The notes beneath the pieces were generated by a model. The model saw nothing but the letters and a program-made list of their open reading frames with translations, ran no database searches and was not told where the DNA came from. Positions 15,911 through 26,711 of a DNA stretch of 64,000 bases are shown piece after piece. The position numbers were made by a program, and so were the translations under genes. How positions within the stretch are numbered: the stretch's first letter is position 1; the number at the start of each line of letters is the position of its first letter. This DNA is from a virus: the IMG/VR virus record IMGVR_UViG_3300000101_000008, positions 2,677-66,676 of that record. One strand, 5' to 3'.

Positions 15911-18900
15911 GTGGCACAAGTAGGTAGAATATCCGGTCCGTTATTAGAGGAAAACCTTTTAAGGCAAGGCATTGCCAACGGAACCCAAGCCAATTTAAGT
16001 TTTAAAAACACCAACAGTGATACTACACTTCTAAAAGTTGATGTAGCAAACGGTCGTATTGGTGTAGACTTAGAAGCAGTTGCTAACGAACTACAAGTAT
16101 CTCAAACTATTCAAACAACTGATTTACTATCAACTACAAGTAATGCAGGTGTTGCTAACTTTACAATTATCGGCAACAATATTGATGCTATTAATAACCA
16201 AGCAATTTATTTAGATGCTGGTGAACATATACAACTGTCTAATTTAGAAACAGAACAGTTTTATATTAGTGATAATTACATACTTACTAAAGACACAAAT
16301 ACTGACATTGATTTAAAATTTAATGGTACAGGTGAATTAGATATTAAATCTAATTTAGAAGTATTTGGTGATATACATGCACAAGGTAATGTTACATTTG
16401 ACGGCAATATTACATTTGGTGATGCAAATACAGATAGTATAGATCTTAACGCAGATACTGCTGATGACATTATTCCTGATACAACAGATACTTACGCACT
16501 AGGTAGTACAGGATATAACTGGAACACTTTACATACTGAATTAGTTAACGGACAGTTAATTACTACAGGATTAGTTAATGTAGGAAATGTATTTCTTGAT
16601 TCAAGACAAGGAAATATATTTTATGTTGCCAAAGGTGGTAACGATACATACACAGGAGATCATCCACAAGCACCGTTACTGACTCTTAAAGAAGCACTTG
16701 ATCGTTGTGATGCAAGTACAACAGGTCCTGTAACTGTGTTTATGTATCCAGGCGAATATGAAGAAATATGTCCGTTAGAAGTTCCTGACAATGTTAGTAT
16801 TTTAGGTAATGATATAAGAAATGTTATTATTAAACCTACAGCAGGTACTAATGATAAAGATATCTTCTTACTAAATGATAGTTCTACAATTACAGAAGTT
16901 ACTATCAAAGACTTTTACTACAACAGTACAAATAATACAGGACATGCATTTAGATTTGCTCCTGATGCTGTAATTACAAATAGAAGTCCTTACGTAAAAG
17001 ATGTAGCAGTAATTACAAAAGGTAGCGTAACAAGCGCAAGTGATCCAAGAGGTTTTGCACAAGGTGATGCTGGTAAAGGCGCACTAGTAGATGGTGCTGA
17101 TCTAAATAGTGCTAGTATCGAAGGCAGTATGCTATTTCATAGTGCAACATTTATAACACCAAATGCAGATGCACTAACAATGACAAATGGTGTTAGAGTA
17201 GAATGGCTTAACTCGTTTACATACTTTGCAAAAAGAGGTATGTATGCAGTTAGAGGATCTACAGGAAGAACAGCATATGGAACTACAAACTATGGTGCAG
17301 AATTACGTTCTATAGGTTCAGCAAACGTATACGGTACTAAAGGTGCTGAATGTGATGGCGCTGATACATTAATGTATCTTATACAGCACAACATGGCATA
17401 CATTGGTGCAGGTAAGTTTGTTGACAACGACCCTAGTAGGGTTATACAAACAAATGAAATTACTGAATTGAACTCAGGTAAAATTCATTTTGTTACAACT
17501 GATCAAGGTGGCTCTTTTAGAATTGGCGACAACTTCTTTGTTGACTTTGAAACAGGTAATACAACAATTAGTATTGATGATTTATCAGTCAATCAATTTA
17601 ATGCGTTAAGAATTAACACAGGTACAAGCACAACAGTAATTGACGGTGCTTTTATAGATACCGGAAACTTAAGAATACAAAATAATATTATTCAAACTGA
17701 TGTGGGCGATTTAATTATTGAATCGGCAGGTAAAATAAATCTTAATGATAATACAAATGTTACAGGTGATGTTGATATTACAGGTAACTTTAGTTATGGT
17801 GGTGCATTAAATGTTAAAGGTAACGAACTAGGTGACGCACTAGTATTCAATGCAGAACTACAACAAAATTTCAATCCACATCAAAACTTAACTTTTAGTT
17901 TAGGATCATTTAATAACAAGTGGCTTATAGCACACTTATCAAGAATGGAAGTTGGTGACATAAGCATTTATGATAATGTTATTGAAACAAATGTATCGAA
18001 CGCAGACCTAGAGCTACGTGCTAATGGCACAGGTAAAGTTCTTGTTCCTAGTAACGATGTAAATGTTACAAATAATTTAAATGTTAATGGCCTTGCTACC
18101 CTTGCTAATACAAATATCACAGGTACTGTAACACATGTAGGTACTACGAACCAAACTGGCAATACTAATATATCAGAAGATTTAAACGTAACAAGTACAT
18201 TTGATGTAGACGGTAACGTTCAGCTTGAAGAAATATTAATTGATAACAATTTTATCACAACAACTACAAGTGATGCAGATTTAGAATTACGTGCGGCAGG
18301 AACAGGTATTGTTAACTTACAAGATAATGTTAATGTAACAGACAATGTTAGTGCTGATAATATACAGACTACAAATGCTAATATAACACTTAACGTTACT
18401 ACAGATAATGCTAATATTGGTAATGTTGAAATAAATGATAATAATATTAGTGCAACATCAACAGATTCTAATTTAATACTAAATGCCGACGACGAAGTTA
18501 GAGTTACCGGAACTGATGTTGTGTTTGGACAAGACCTTACAGTAGCAGGACTTAGCGTAATAGCCAGCACTAATATTACTGGAACTTTAAATCATACAGG
18601 TGATAGAACAACGTTTGTAGGCAATAGTCTTACACTGAACGGCGAACTTACAGTTGATAATGTTTATATTGAAGATAACTTTATTACAACTACCACAGGC
18701 AATTTATTATTAGGAGCAACTGGCAATGTTGTTGCTGATACAAATAATGTTTCTATTACTAACGATCTAACAGTTAGTGGGGTAACAACACTAGACGATA
18801 CTACAATTAATTCAACCCTAACACATGTAGGTGATAATGTACAAACAGGAAATTTGGCTATTGGTGGCAGTTTGGATATCGACAGTATCAATATTGATAC

Positions 18901-21031
18901 TAATGTTATTACTACTTCCGCAGTAGATACTGACCTTGATTTAAGATCAACAAACAGAATATATGTACCAACTGCAAACGTAGAAGTAACTAATAATACC
19001 ACTGTTAGTGGTGTCACAGACCTACGTACAACGTCTCTAAGCGGTGGTTTAACACATGTAGGTACTAGAACAATAACCAACGAAGAAACACGCTTAAAGG
19101 GCTTTATATACGAACGAAATGTAAATCACTGGAGAAATGTTGGTGCTATTGACGGAAATAGTTTTGCTGTATATAACGGTATAACATATAATGCAGGAGG
19201 CAATGTTCCTCAGATTACTATTGGCGGAGCCACATATATTCAAGGCGCTCTAGTCGATGTTGACGGCTCTGATTTTTATTTTACAATTCAAAAATCTGGT
19301 GATACTGAAGTTGTAAGTATTCCTTCACAATATACACAGGTTGGTAATTTAGATGTTACCGGACAAGTTGACTTCCAAGGAGATGTACAACTTACCGATG
19401 TTAATATTAGTGACAATGTTATTACAACAACTATAGGTAATAATAATTTAGATTTACGTGCTTCAGGCACAGGCGAAGTTCTTATCGACGGCACCAACAT
19501 GCGAGTTACACAAGACTTATTTGCCGCTAGTATAGCAACTAATGATATTTCAATTAACCAATCATTAGTACTTGATGAGCTTGTTATAACTGATAGTAAT
19601 ATTGAAATTAATGAAAACTATATTAGTACTAAAGTATCTAATAGTGATTTACAATTACGTGCTACAGGTGATGTTACAGTAGCATCAAATAATGTTATAC
19701 TTTCACAGAACTTAACAGTTAACGGTACAACTGCTCTTGCTAATACAAATATTACAGGAACACTTACACATGTTGGTGATAGAATACAAACAGGAGATTA
19801 CAATCTTACTGGTAATTTAAATATTAGTTCTCTTGCTACAGATAGAGCTTTCCAATTTGATGATGTAAAGATAGAAGGCAATGTATTACAAACTACTTTA
19901 TCTAACAGTAATTTAGATTTACGAGCCGCTGGCACAGGCGAAATATTATTTAATGAAGACCTACATATTGATAAAAATTTAAATATAGGTTCATTTAATG
20001 TTGATGCTGTTGCAGTAGACGATAATGTTTCATTAGAAGTTATTGAATTAAGTACAGACGTACAATTCTTTGATAATGTTATTACAACTACTAATTCAAA
20101 TAGTGATTTAGAATTACGTACAAATGGTACAGGTAGTGTATACCTTCAAGAACTAGATATTTTAGATAACAATATATCAACTGTTAATTCAGCAATTACT
20201 TTTGCACCAACAGAAAACTTAAACATTACATCTACTACTGCTCTACTAATACCAAGAGGAACATCAGCTCAACGTATACTAGATACAGGAAGCATATTAG
20301 ATGGTGGTTCAGCTGATAATAATTCATCTATACTAAGTGGCGGCACAGCGTCAACTGTATTTGATTCTGAATCAACTATATACGATTCAGGCGCATCAAT
20401 AATAGCAGACCAAGGAACTCCTGGAGCAATACGTTTTAATACTGACGATAATTTGTTTGAAGGAACTACACAAAATACAGTAACATTTAATGGTGTTTAT
20501 TCTTCCGATAGATTAACTAGTGTACTTGCACATCCTACAAATGATACTATATTGTTTACTGCAAATAGTGTAAGCTCTGGTGTTATAGATAGCACAGGAA
20601 TTACATTAAACGGCTTACAAGTAGACGATGTGTTTATTAACGATTCAACAATTACTACAAACGTTTCTAATAGTGATTTAGAATTAGCACGTAACGGAAG
20701 CGGAGAAGTAATACTAAACAATATATCAATTGTTGGAAATACTATTAAAAATAATACTAACAAAGGTGTTGTTAATTTATTAAGTTCAGGATTTGGTTAT
20801 ACTAAATTTACTGGTACGAGTGGTGTAGTTATTCCGTTTGGTGGCACAGCAACACAGCCTGATCCAGCAACAAATCCAATACCAGTAGGTGACACAAGAT
20901 ACAACACTGACACTCAAATACTTGAAACTTGGGACGGCAACACGTACCTTACTTCAATGGGTCCTAACCCACCAATTACTCCAACAGAGTTTAACGACTT
21001 GCTTTTGGAATATACCATTATCTTTGGGTAA
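15911..21031 (+). CDS. Long repetitive tail fibre, 1706 aa
   Basis: GTG start with GGGAG upstream. N-terminal head VGRISGPLLEENLLRQGI is shared with the next fibre and presumably anchors it. After about residue 230 comes a pectin-lyase-like beta-helix module: FYVAKGGNDTYTGDHPQAP, then YPGEYEEICPLEVPDNVSIL. A receptor-like block with DQGGSFRIGDNFFVDFETGN follows at about 533. From about 690 to 1450 there are some eleven degenerate repeats of 65-80 residues, centred on (S/T)NSDLELRxxGTGxVxVPxN plus a GNLTVxG strand and a (T)HVGxxxQTGN strand. Near the C-terminus is the GAIRFNTDDNLFEG module. Such repeats build long beta-helical shafts. The last residues are LLLEYTIIFG. No catalytic residues are recognised. 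Role: host adsorption, by inference. Confidence 0.8.
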   Translation: MAQVGRISGPLLEENLLRQGIANGTQANLSFKNTNSDTTLLKVDVANGRIGVDLEAVANELQVSQTIQTTDLLSTTSNAGVANFTIIGNNIDAINNQAIYLDAGEHIQLSNLETEQFYISDNYILTKDTNTDIDLKFNGTGELDIKSNLEVFGDIHAQGNVTFDGNITFGDANTDSIDLNADTADDIIPDTTDTYALGSTGYNWNTLHTELVNGQLITTGLVNVGNVFLDSRQGNIFYVAKGGNDTYTGDHPQAPLLTLKEALDRCDASTTGPVTVFMYPGEYEEICPLEVPDNVSILGNDIRNVIIKPTAGTNDKDIFLLNDSSTITEVTIKDFYYNSTNNTGHAFRFAPDAVITNRSPYVKDVAVITKGSVTSASDPRGFAQGDAGKGALVDGADLNSASIEGSMLFHSATFITPNADALTMTNGVRVEWLNSFTYFAKRGMYAVRGSTGRTAYGTTNYGAELRSIGSANVYGTKGAECDGADTLMYLIQHNMAYIGAGKFVDNDPSRVIQTNEITELNSGKIHFVTTDQGGSFRIGDNFFVDFETGNTTISIDDLSVNQFNALRINTGTSTTVIDGAFIDTGNLRIQNNIIQTDVGDLIIESAGKINLNDNTNVTGDVDITGNFSYGGALNVKGNELGDALVFNAELQQNFNPHQNLTFSLGSFNNKWLIAHLSRMEVGDISIYDNVIETNVSNADLELRANGTGKVLVPSNDVNVTNNLNVNGLATLANTNITGTVTHVGTTNQTGNTNISEDLNVTSTFDVDGNVQLEEILIDNNFITTTTSDADLELRAAGTGIVNLQDNVNVTDNVSADNIQTTNANITLNVTTDNANIGNVEINDNNISATSTDSNLILNADDEVRVTGTDVVFGQDLTVAGLSVIASTNITGTLNHTGDRTTFVGNSLTLNGELTVDNVYIEDNFITTTTGNLLLGATGNVVADTNNVSITNDLTVSGVTTLDDTTINSTLTHVGDNVQTGNLAIGGSLDIDSINIDTNVITTSAVDTDLDLRSTNRIYVPTANVEVTNNTTVSGVTDLRTTSLSGGLTHVGTRTITNEETRLKGFIYERNVNHWRNVGAIDGNSFAVYNGITYNAGGNVPQITIGGATYIQGALVDVDGSDFYFTIQKSGDTEVVSIPSQYTQVGNLDVTGQVDFQGDVQLTDVNISDNVITTTIGNNNLDLRASGTGEVLIDGTNMRVTQDLFAASIATNDISINQSLVLDELVITDSNIEINENYISTKVSNSDLQLRATGDVTVASNNVILSQNLTVNGTTALANTNITGTLTHVGDRIQTGDYNLTGNLNISSLATDRAFQFDDVKIEGNVLQTTLSNSNLDLRAAGTGEILFNEDLHIDKNLNIGSFNVDAVAVDDNVSLEVIELSTDVQFFDNVITTTNSNSDLELRTNGTGSVYLQELDILDNNISTVNSAITFAPTENLNITSTTALLIPRGTSAQRILDTGSILDGGSADNNSSILSGGTASTVFDSESTIYDSGASIIADQGTPGAIRFNTDDNLFEGTTQNTVTFNGVYSSDRLTSVLAHPTNDTILFTANSVSSGVIDSTGITLNGLQVDDVFINDSTITTNVSNSDLELARNGSGEVILNNISIVGNTIKNNTNKGVVNLLSSGFGYTKFTGTSGVVIPFGGTATQPDPATNPIPVGDTRYNTDTQILETWDGNTYLTSMGPNPPITPTEFNDLLLEYTIIFG
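17990..20170 (+). repeat. Degenerate tandem fibre repeats (coding)
   Basis: About ten copies of a 195-240 bp unit encoding the DLELRxxGTG module. Some 40-60 bp blocks, for example the stretch encoding LANTNITGT(V/L)THVG, are nearly identical to blocks in the next fibre gene (near 24105 and 25525). Confidence 0.7.
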
Positions 21032-21053
21032 CAAAGCCCTTTTATCTTAAACG

Positions 21054-21061
21054 TATAAATA
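21054..21061 (+). promoter_or_regulatory. T4-type late promoter before the second long fibre
   Basis: Exact TATAAATAC 23 bases after the stop of the first long fibre. Predicted start site is near 21067, giving a long leader of about 128 bases. Confidence 0.65.
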
Positions 21062-21194
21062 CTATTAATGCAAAGCAAGACCATTGTGGACCAACATATC
21101 TGCAAGCTGAGCAGGACTAACTGTGGTTATCCGGCAAAGAGCGCGAGCTGAAAATTAGGGTAGAGGGACAGGATCCCCGTATTGAGGAGAAAAG

Positions 21195-24100
21195 ATGAGC
21201 GCCATCGGTCGTATTAGCGGTCCGCTCTTAAAGTCGAATTTATTGCGTAACGGCATAGATTTAGCATTTGAGACGGATTTATTATATCTTGATGTAAACA
21301 ATCAACGCATCGGTATCAAAAACGCAACACCTCAATACGAGCTAGACATCACAGGTACTACACGTACAACAGATTTAAGAGTAACAAATAGAGCAGACAT
21401 TGGTGATATCAATGTACTAGGTAATACTATTTGGAGTGACAATCAATACCTATACTTAGGTACAGTAGACAACATTGTTTACAACAACAAATTACGTGTA
21501 GATGATATTGACGTTGAAGGCAACGTTATTAGCACAAACACATCAAATTCAAACTTAGAATTACGTCCAAACGGAACAGGTGAAGTACATGTTTATTCAA
21601 ACATGGAAGTGGACGGAAACATACATGCTACTGGAAATATTACAGCAGATGGAAATATTGTACTTGGTGACGCTGACACTGACAGCATTACTTTCAATGC
21701 AGATGTAGCATCAAATATTATACCAGATTTAGATAATACTTACAATTTAGGTTACAAAGGTACAGAGTATACAGAAACTGGTGGCAACTTTACATTAGGT
21801 GATATTACAATTACTATTAGTGGAGGTACTGGAACACTTAACGTACCTGCAAGTGGCACTGCTTGGGCAGATGACGTTGTTAACACTACAGCAAATATTT
21901 CTGATAGTTTACTATTAGCATTACAATCTACATCAGGAACATTACACAAAGTTACAACTACTAGTGTTTGGACTGGTTCAAGACAAGCATCAGTATCAGC
22001 ACCTAGTATTTTAGACGGAACTTACAACGTAGTTCAAGTTAACCTTGGTGCAAAACGTTGGGCTGATGTTTGGGTAGACAATATTGTAACTAATGGTATT
22101 AATACTGGAACTATTGTTGTTGACGGAGTTGACTTAACACTACGCCAAGGTAACATTTTTTATGTTGCAGAAAATGGCGATGATACACATACAGGAACGC
22201 ATCAACAAGATCCTTTTGCAAGTATCAGTAAAGCACTTAGTGTTTCAAGTTCAGGAGATACAATCCATGTATATCCAGGTATATACACAGAACTATTTCC
22301 ATTAACTGTTCCAGTAGGAGTTGCAGTTAAAGGTCAAGGCATACGTGGCGTAACAGTAAAACCAACAACAGCAACACGCTACAATGATGCATTTTTACTT
22401 AATGGCCAAACAACTATTGAAGATTTAACAGTTAGTGATTTTTATAGTGGCGGAGCATTCCATGACACAACAGCGGCAAGCGCAGGATCTGCAACTTTAA
22501 ATGTTGGAACTACAGGATTTGCACACGCATATGTAAGCGGTGGAACAATAACATTTGGCGGCAACGACTATGCAATTAGTAATGCTGTATATACTCACGG
22601 AACTGGGCAATTAGTAATTACACACGCAGGACCAGATGCAGGTGTAGGAACAACTACATTTATTAAAGATATTGTGTTTAGTTGTAATGGCGGTAATAGA
22701 ACATTCCCAGACAACGGATATGCTTTCCGCTTTGCTACAGACTTTGAAGTAACTAGTCGTTCACCATACATTAAAAATATATCAGTAATTACAAAAGGTA
22801 GTGTAACTAGTTCAAGTGACCCAAGAGGCTTTGATGCAGGAGATGCAGGTAAAGGTGTATATGTAGACGGTGCATATGCAACTATAAATTCTAAAGAAGC
22901 GGCAATGTTATTTCATTCTGCAACGTTTATTACTCCGGGTGTTGATGCACTTACAGCAACAAACGGTGCTAGAATAGAATGGCTAAACTCATTTACATAT
23001 TTTGCAAATAGATCATTATACGCATTTGATAGTAACGATGGTTTAAAAGGCGAAGGTAAAACACGTATTAGATTAAGTGGTATTTCAGGAACATTTGCCG
23101 GCGGCGAAACAATTACATTTACATCTACAGATAATTCAACAGTAGTTACTAAGGTAATTAACAGTGTCGAAAATAGCGACACGCTTGTTATTAATGGAAA
23201 AGATACAGGCTTATTAGGATTTGACTTTACTCCGTTAAGCATATCATCAAGTGGTGGCGCATCTGCTACTGCTATTGAAAGTTTAGATTTAAGAGACTTT
23301 GGTGCTGAAATACGCATGATTGGTAGTGCTAGTGTTTATGGTAACAATGGTTTAGTAGGTGATGGTCCAGGCGTATTAGTTTATGCTATTGGACACAACC
23401 TTGCATATATTGGCAATGGTAAAGCAGTTACTAATGATCCTTCAACTGTAGTACAAGCACAAGAAGTAATTGAAACTAACGATGCACAAATACGTTACAA
23501 CTCAGTTGACCACAAAGGCGACTTTAGAGTTGGCGATTTATTTTATGTAAACCAAGAAACAGGTAGTGCTTCGTTTAGTGTTAGTGATTTTGTAATTAAC
23601 ACAACTAATGGAGTTACATTTAATACAGGTAGTAATACTACTTTTGTTAATGGTTCAAAAATTGAAACTGGTGATTGGCGTATAAGTGGTAATACAATAC
23701 AGACACTAACACAAGATGCAAACTTTAATGCGGCTAGTGGAACAATTAAATTAAATGACAATGTAGATATTACAGGTAACTTAGATGTAACAGGTAATGT
23801 TACAATCGGCGGTAATATTACAATTGGTGACGAAGCAACAGATACAATAGAAATTATTGCAGGAATTAATAGTGATATTATTCCTAAAGTTAATGGTGTA
23901 TATAGCCTAGGTGAAGCAACTAAACAGTGGAGTAACATTTGGGTCAATCAAGTTAATATTGACAGTATAAAAATACGTGATAACTTTATTGAAACTACAG
24001 AGTCAAACGCAGATTTAGAAATAAGAGCAAACGGTACTGGTAACATTTATATACCAAACAATAATGTACAAATTGATAATGCTCTTACAGTTGCAGGACT

Positions 24101-26705
24101 TGCAACACTTGCTAATACAAATATTACAGGTACAGTAACACATGTAGGTACTACTAACCAAACTGGTACTACTAATGTTACAGGTAATGTTACTGTAACG
24201 CAAAACTTAGATGTAGGAGCCGCGGCACAGTTTGAAGAAATATTAATTGATGATAATTTTATTACTACAACTACAGGAAATACAGATTTAGAATTTCGTA
24301 CAAGTGGTTCAGGTAATATTATTGTTCCAGATAATAATGTTAACATAACAAATGATTTAACAGTTACAGGCGATATTAGCGCAACTAACTTAACTGCTAG
24401 TGCAAATATAACAAGTGCAACAGCAAACATTGGCGATGTACAAATTAGTGGAACAACTGTAGAAGCAACGGCTTCAAACGCAGATTTAGAACTACGTGCA
24501 AATGGTACAGGAGATGTAACTGTTCCTACTAGTGATGTTGTAATTTCACAAGCACTTCAAGTTTCGGGTACTACTGACTTACAAAATGTAAACCTAGGTG
24601 GTGTTCTTACACATATTGGTAATACTGTACAAACAGGTAACTTTACTCTTACTAGTGGACAGTTTACAAACAGCGATATTAGTATCGACGGTAACACTAT
24701 TCAAACAACAGCAAGTAGCAGTAATTTAGAACTACGTGCAAATGGTAGTGGTATTATTAGTATACCAACTAATAATGTTGCAATTACATTAAATTTAGAT
24801 GTTGATGGTGATACAGATTTACAAGCAACAAATATTACAGGAACACTTACACACTTAGGTGACACTAACCAAACTGGAAGTTATACTTTAACTGGCCAAG
24901 CAGATATTGATAGTGTGCAAATTGATAGTAACTTTATTACTACTAATGTTTCTAATACAGATTTAGAATTACGTGCTAACGGCACAGGTAAAGTATTAAT
25001 ACCAAATAACAATGTACAGATTGATAACAACCTTACAGTAAGTGGCGATACAGATCTACAAGCAACAAATGTTACAGGTGCAATAACCCATGTAGGTAAT
25101 ACTACACAAACAGGTAACACTGACTTATCAGGTAACTTTGATATTACTGGTACTGTTACTGTATCAAGTGTAGCACAGTTTGAAAATGTAAACATTACAA
25201 ACAATGTTGTAACTACTACAGAATCAAACAGTGATTTAGAATTACGTGCGGCAGGAACGGGTGAAGTAATTGTTCCACAAAATGATGTACACATAACAAA
25301 TGATTTAATTGTAGACGGAACTATTACAGTAGGTGATATTAATAGTGCAGGTACTATTACAGCAAATCAATTTAGTACAGGCGATATATTAATTGATGAT
25401 AATTTCATTACTACAACAGCAAGTAATTCAGACTTAGAATTACGAGCAAGTGGTACAGGTGAAGTTGTAGTTCCTAGTAATGATGTTGTACTTTCACAAA
25501 ACTTAACAGTTGACGGATTAGCAACACTTGCTAATACAAATATTACAGGTACAGTAACACATGTAGGTACTACTAACCAAACTGGTGATTTAAACTTAAC
25601 AGGTGCATTAGACGTTGATGGTGATATTACTATTGCTGGCGCAGTACAATTTGAAAACATACAAATTGCAGGCAATGTAGTTGAAACAACACATACAAAT
25701 AGTGATTTAGAATTACGTGCTAATGGAACAGGTAAAGTTGTTATTCCAACTAATGATGTTGAAGTTCTTGGTAACTTAACAGTTGATGGAACACTAACAG
25801 TTGGCGACATTGTTAGTACAGGACAAATACAAGCAAACACATTTTATACAGGTGATATACGTGTAGACGATAACTTTATTACTACAACTACAAGTAATTC
25901 AGATTTAGAATTAAGAGCAAGTGGTACAGGAAGCATTGTAATTGATACACTTAGTATTAACGATAGCACAATATCAACTACAGGCGATCTTACTTTAACA
26001 CCAAGTACAGAACAAGTTATTATAGATGCAACAGGATCTGTAAAACTACCAAGTGGTACAACAGCACAACGTCCAACAGGTGTAGCAGGACAGATTAGAT
26101 TTAACAGTCAATTATCACGCTTTGAAGGATATGACGGAACTAACTGGATTGTATTACACGGTGTAGAAGATTTAGACGGTGATACTAAAGTAACTGCTGA
26201 ACAAACAACTGGCGCAAATGACGACACTATTAGGTTTGATATAGCAGGTAACACTATAGTTGATATAACAAATATTAGAATGTCAGCTCCAAAAGTAACC
26301 GTTGATGACATCACTATTGACGGTAATGTGATAAGTACTACTACAACTAACACAGATATGATTCTGGGTGCAAATGGCACAGGTAGCGTTAAGATAGATA
26401 ATATTGCTTTTAGTGATAATACTATTACTAACACTTCGTCAAATGCTGTAACGCTGTTATCAAATACTGATAACGGTTATTTTAAGTTTGGTACAACTTA
26501 TGGTATGGTTATACCAGGCGGAACGGCAGCAGAGAGACCACCTGTAGCATATACCGAACAAGGTATGATGCGTTATAACTCAGCTGACGGTCGTGTTGAA
26601 ATATGGAATGGATCAAACTGGGTATCTGTAGCAGGTGCGCAGTCAGGTGTAACAAGAGCTGAAGCGGAAGATATAGCACTCGAAATTGTATTGAGTTTAG
26701 GATAA
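21195..26705 (+). CDS. Long repetitive tail fibre, 1836 aa (paralogue)
   Basis: Start supported by TTGAGGAGAAAAG. Head IGRISGPLLKSNLLRNGI matches the previous fibre. Modules in order: two beta units (about 40-180); the pectin-lyase-like module (FYVAENGDDTHTGTHQQDP, YPGIYTELFPLTVPVGVAVK) at about 319-390; an insertion at about 425-500 not present in the paralogue; SRSPYIKNISVITKGSVTS; a second insertion at about 625-690; then HKGDFRVGDLFYVNQETGS. About eleven DLELRANGTG repeats follow from about 935 to 1600, plus GQIRFNSQLSRFEGYDGTNW and RYNSADGRVEIWNGSNWVSV modules, ending ALEIVLSLG. Beta-helical shaft protein for adsorption. Conserved with its neighbour at both ends but differing by insertions, as expected after duplication and domain exchange. 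Confidence 0.8.
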   Translation: MSAIGRISGPLLKSNLLRNGIDLAFETDLLYLDVNNQRIGIKNATPQYELDITGTTRTTDLRVTNRADIGDINVLGNTIWSDNQYLYLGTVDNIVYNNKLRVDDIDVEGNVISTNTSNSNLELRPNGTGEVHVYSNMEVDGNIHATGNITADGNIVLGDADTDSITFNADVASNIIPDLDNTYNLGYKGTEYTETGGNFTLGDITITISGGTGTLNVPASGTAWADDVVNTTANISDSLLLALQSTSGTLHKVTTTSVWTGSRQASVSAPSILDGTYNVVQVNLGAKRWADVWVDNIVTNGINTGTIVVDGVDLTLRQGNIFYVAENGDDTHTGTHQQDPFASISKALSVSSSGDTIHVYPGIYTELFPLTVPVGVAVKGQGIRGVTVKPTTATRYNDAFLLNGQTTIEDLTVSDFYSGGAFHDTTAASAGSATLNVGTTGFAHAYVSGGTITFGGNDYAISNAVYTHGTGQLVITHAGPDAGVGTTTFIKDIVFSCNGGNRTFPDNGYAFRFATDFEVTSRSPYIKNISVITKGSVTSSSDPRGFDAGDAGKGVYVDGAYATINSKEAAMLFHSATFITPGVDALTATNGARIEWLNSFTYFANRSLYAFDSNDGLKGEGKTRIRLSGISGTFAGGETITFTSTDNSTVVTKVINSVENSDTLVINGKDTGLLGFDFTPLSISSSGGASATAIESLDLRDFGAEIRMIGSASVYGNNGLVGDGPGVLVYAIGHNLAYIGNGKAVTNDPSTVVQAQEVIETNDAQIRYNSVDHKGDFRVGDLFYVNQETGSASFSVSDFVINTTNGVTFNTGSNTTFVNGSKIETGDWRISGNTIQTLTQDANFNAASGTIKLNDNVDITGNLDVTGNVTIGGNITIGDEATDTIEIIAGINSDIIPKVNGVYSLGEATKQWSNIWVNQVNIDSIKIRDNFIETTESNADLEIRANGTGNIYIPNNNVQIDNALTVAGLATLANTNITGTVTHVGTTNQTGTTNVTGNVTVTQNLDVGAAAQFEEILIDDNFITTTTGNTDLEFRTSGSGNIIVPDNNVNITNDLTVTGDISATNLTASANITSATANIGDVQISGTTVEATASNADLELRANGTGDVTVPTSDVVISQALQVSGTTDLQNVNLGGVLTHIGNTVQTGNFTLTSGQFTNSDISIDGNTIQTTASSSNLELRANGSGIISIPTNNVAITLNLDVDGDTDLQATNITGTLTHLGDTNQTGSYTLTGQADIDSVQIDSNFITTNVSNTDLELRANGTGKVLIPNNNVQIDNNLTVSGDTDLQATNVTGAITHVGNTTQTGNTDLSGNFDITGTVTVSSVAQFENVNITNNVVTTTESNSDLELRAAGTGEVIVPQNDVHITNDLIVDGTITVGDINSAGTITANQFSTGDILIDDNFITTTASNSDLELRASGTGEVVVPSNDVVLSQNLTVDGLATLANTNITGTVTHVGTTNQTGDLNLTGALDVDGDITIAGAVQFENIQIAGNVVETTHTNSDLELRANGTGKVVIPTNDVEVLGNLTVDGTLTVGDIVSTGQIQANTFYTGDIRVDDNFITTTTSNSDLELRASGTGSIVIDTLSINDSTISTTGDLTLTPSTEQVIIDATGSVKLPSGTTAQRPTGVAGQIRFNSQLSRFEGYDGTNWIVLHGVEDLDGDTKVTAEQTTGANDDTIRFDIAGNTIVDITNIRMSAPKVTVDDITIDGNVISTTTTNTDMILGANGTGSVKIDNIAFSDNTITNTSSNAVTLLSNTDNGYFKFGTTYGMVIPGGTAAERPPVAYTEQGMMRYNSADGRVEIWNGSNWVSVAGAQSGVTRAEAEDIALEIVLSLG
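23990..25960 (+). repeat. Tandem fibre repeats (coding)
   Basis: Eight to nine copies of the same 180-270 bp unit. The stretches at about 24105-24165 and 25525-25585 are almost identical over some 60 bases, and also match about 18100-18160 in the upstream gene. Confidence 0.75.
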
Positions 26706-26711
26706 GAAAAA

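Noticed and set aside
21062-21194. Possible tRNA in the GC-richer intergenic region
   Set aside because: No GTTCGANNC T-loop, no acceptor stem pairing and no CCA-type end could be built.
24047-25840. Long minus-strand frames opposite the fibre repeats
   Set aside because: They repeat with the same period as the sense repeats, lack ribosome sites and read as shadows of Val/Asn-rich beta repeats.
23990-25960. CRISPR-like array from regularly spaced repeats
   Set aside because: The repeats are degenerate, in frame, and encode a continuous protein; no constant repeat with unique spacers.
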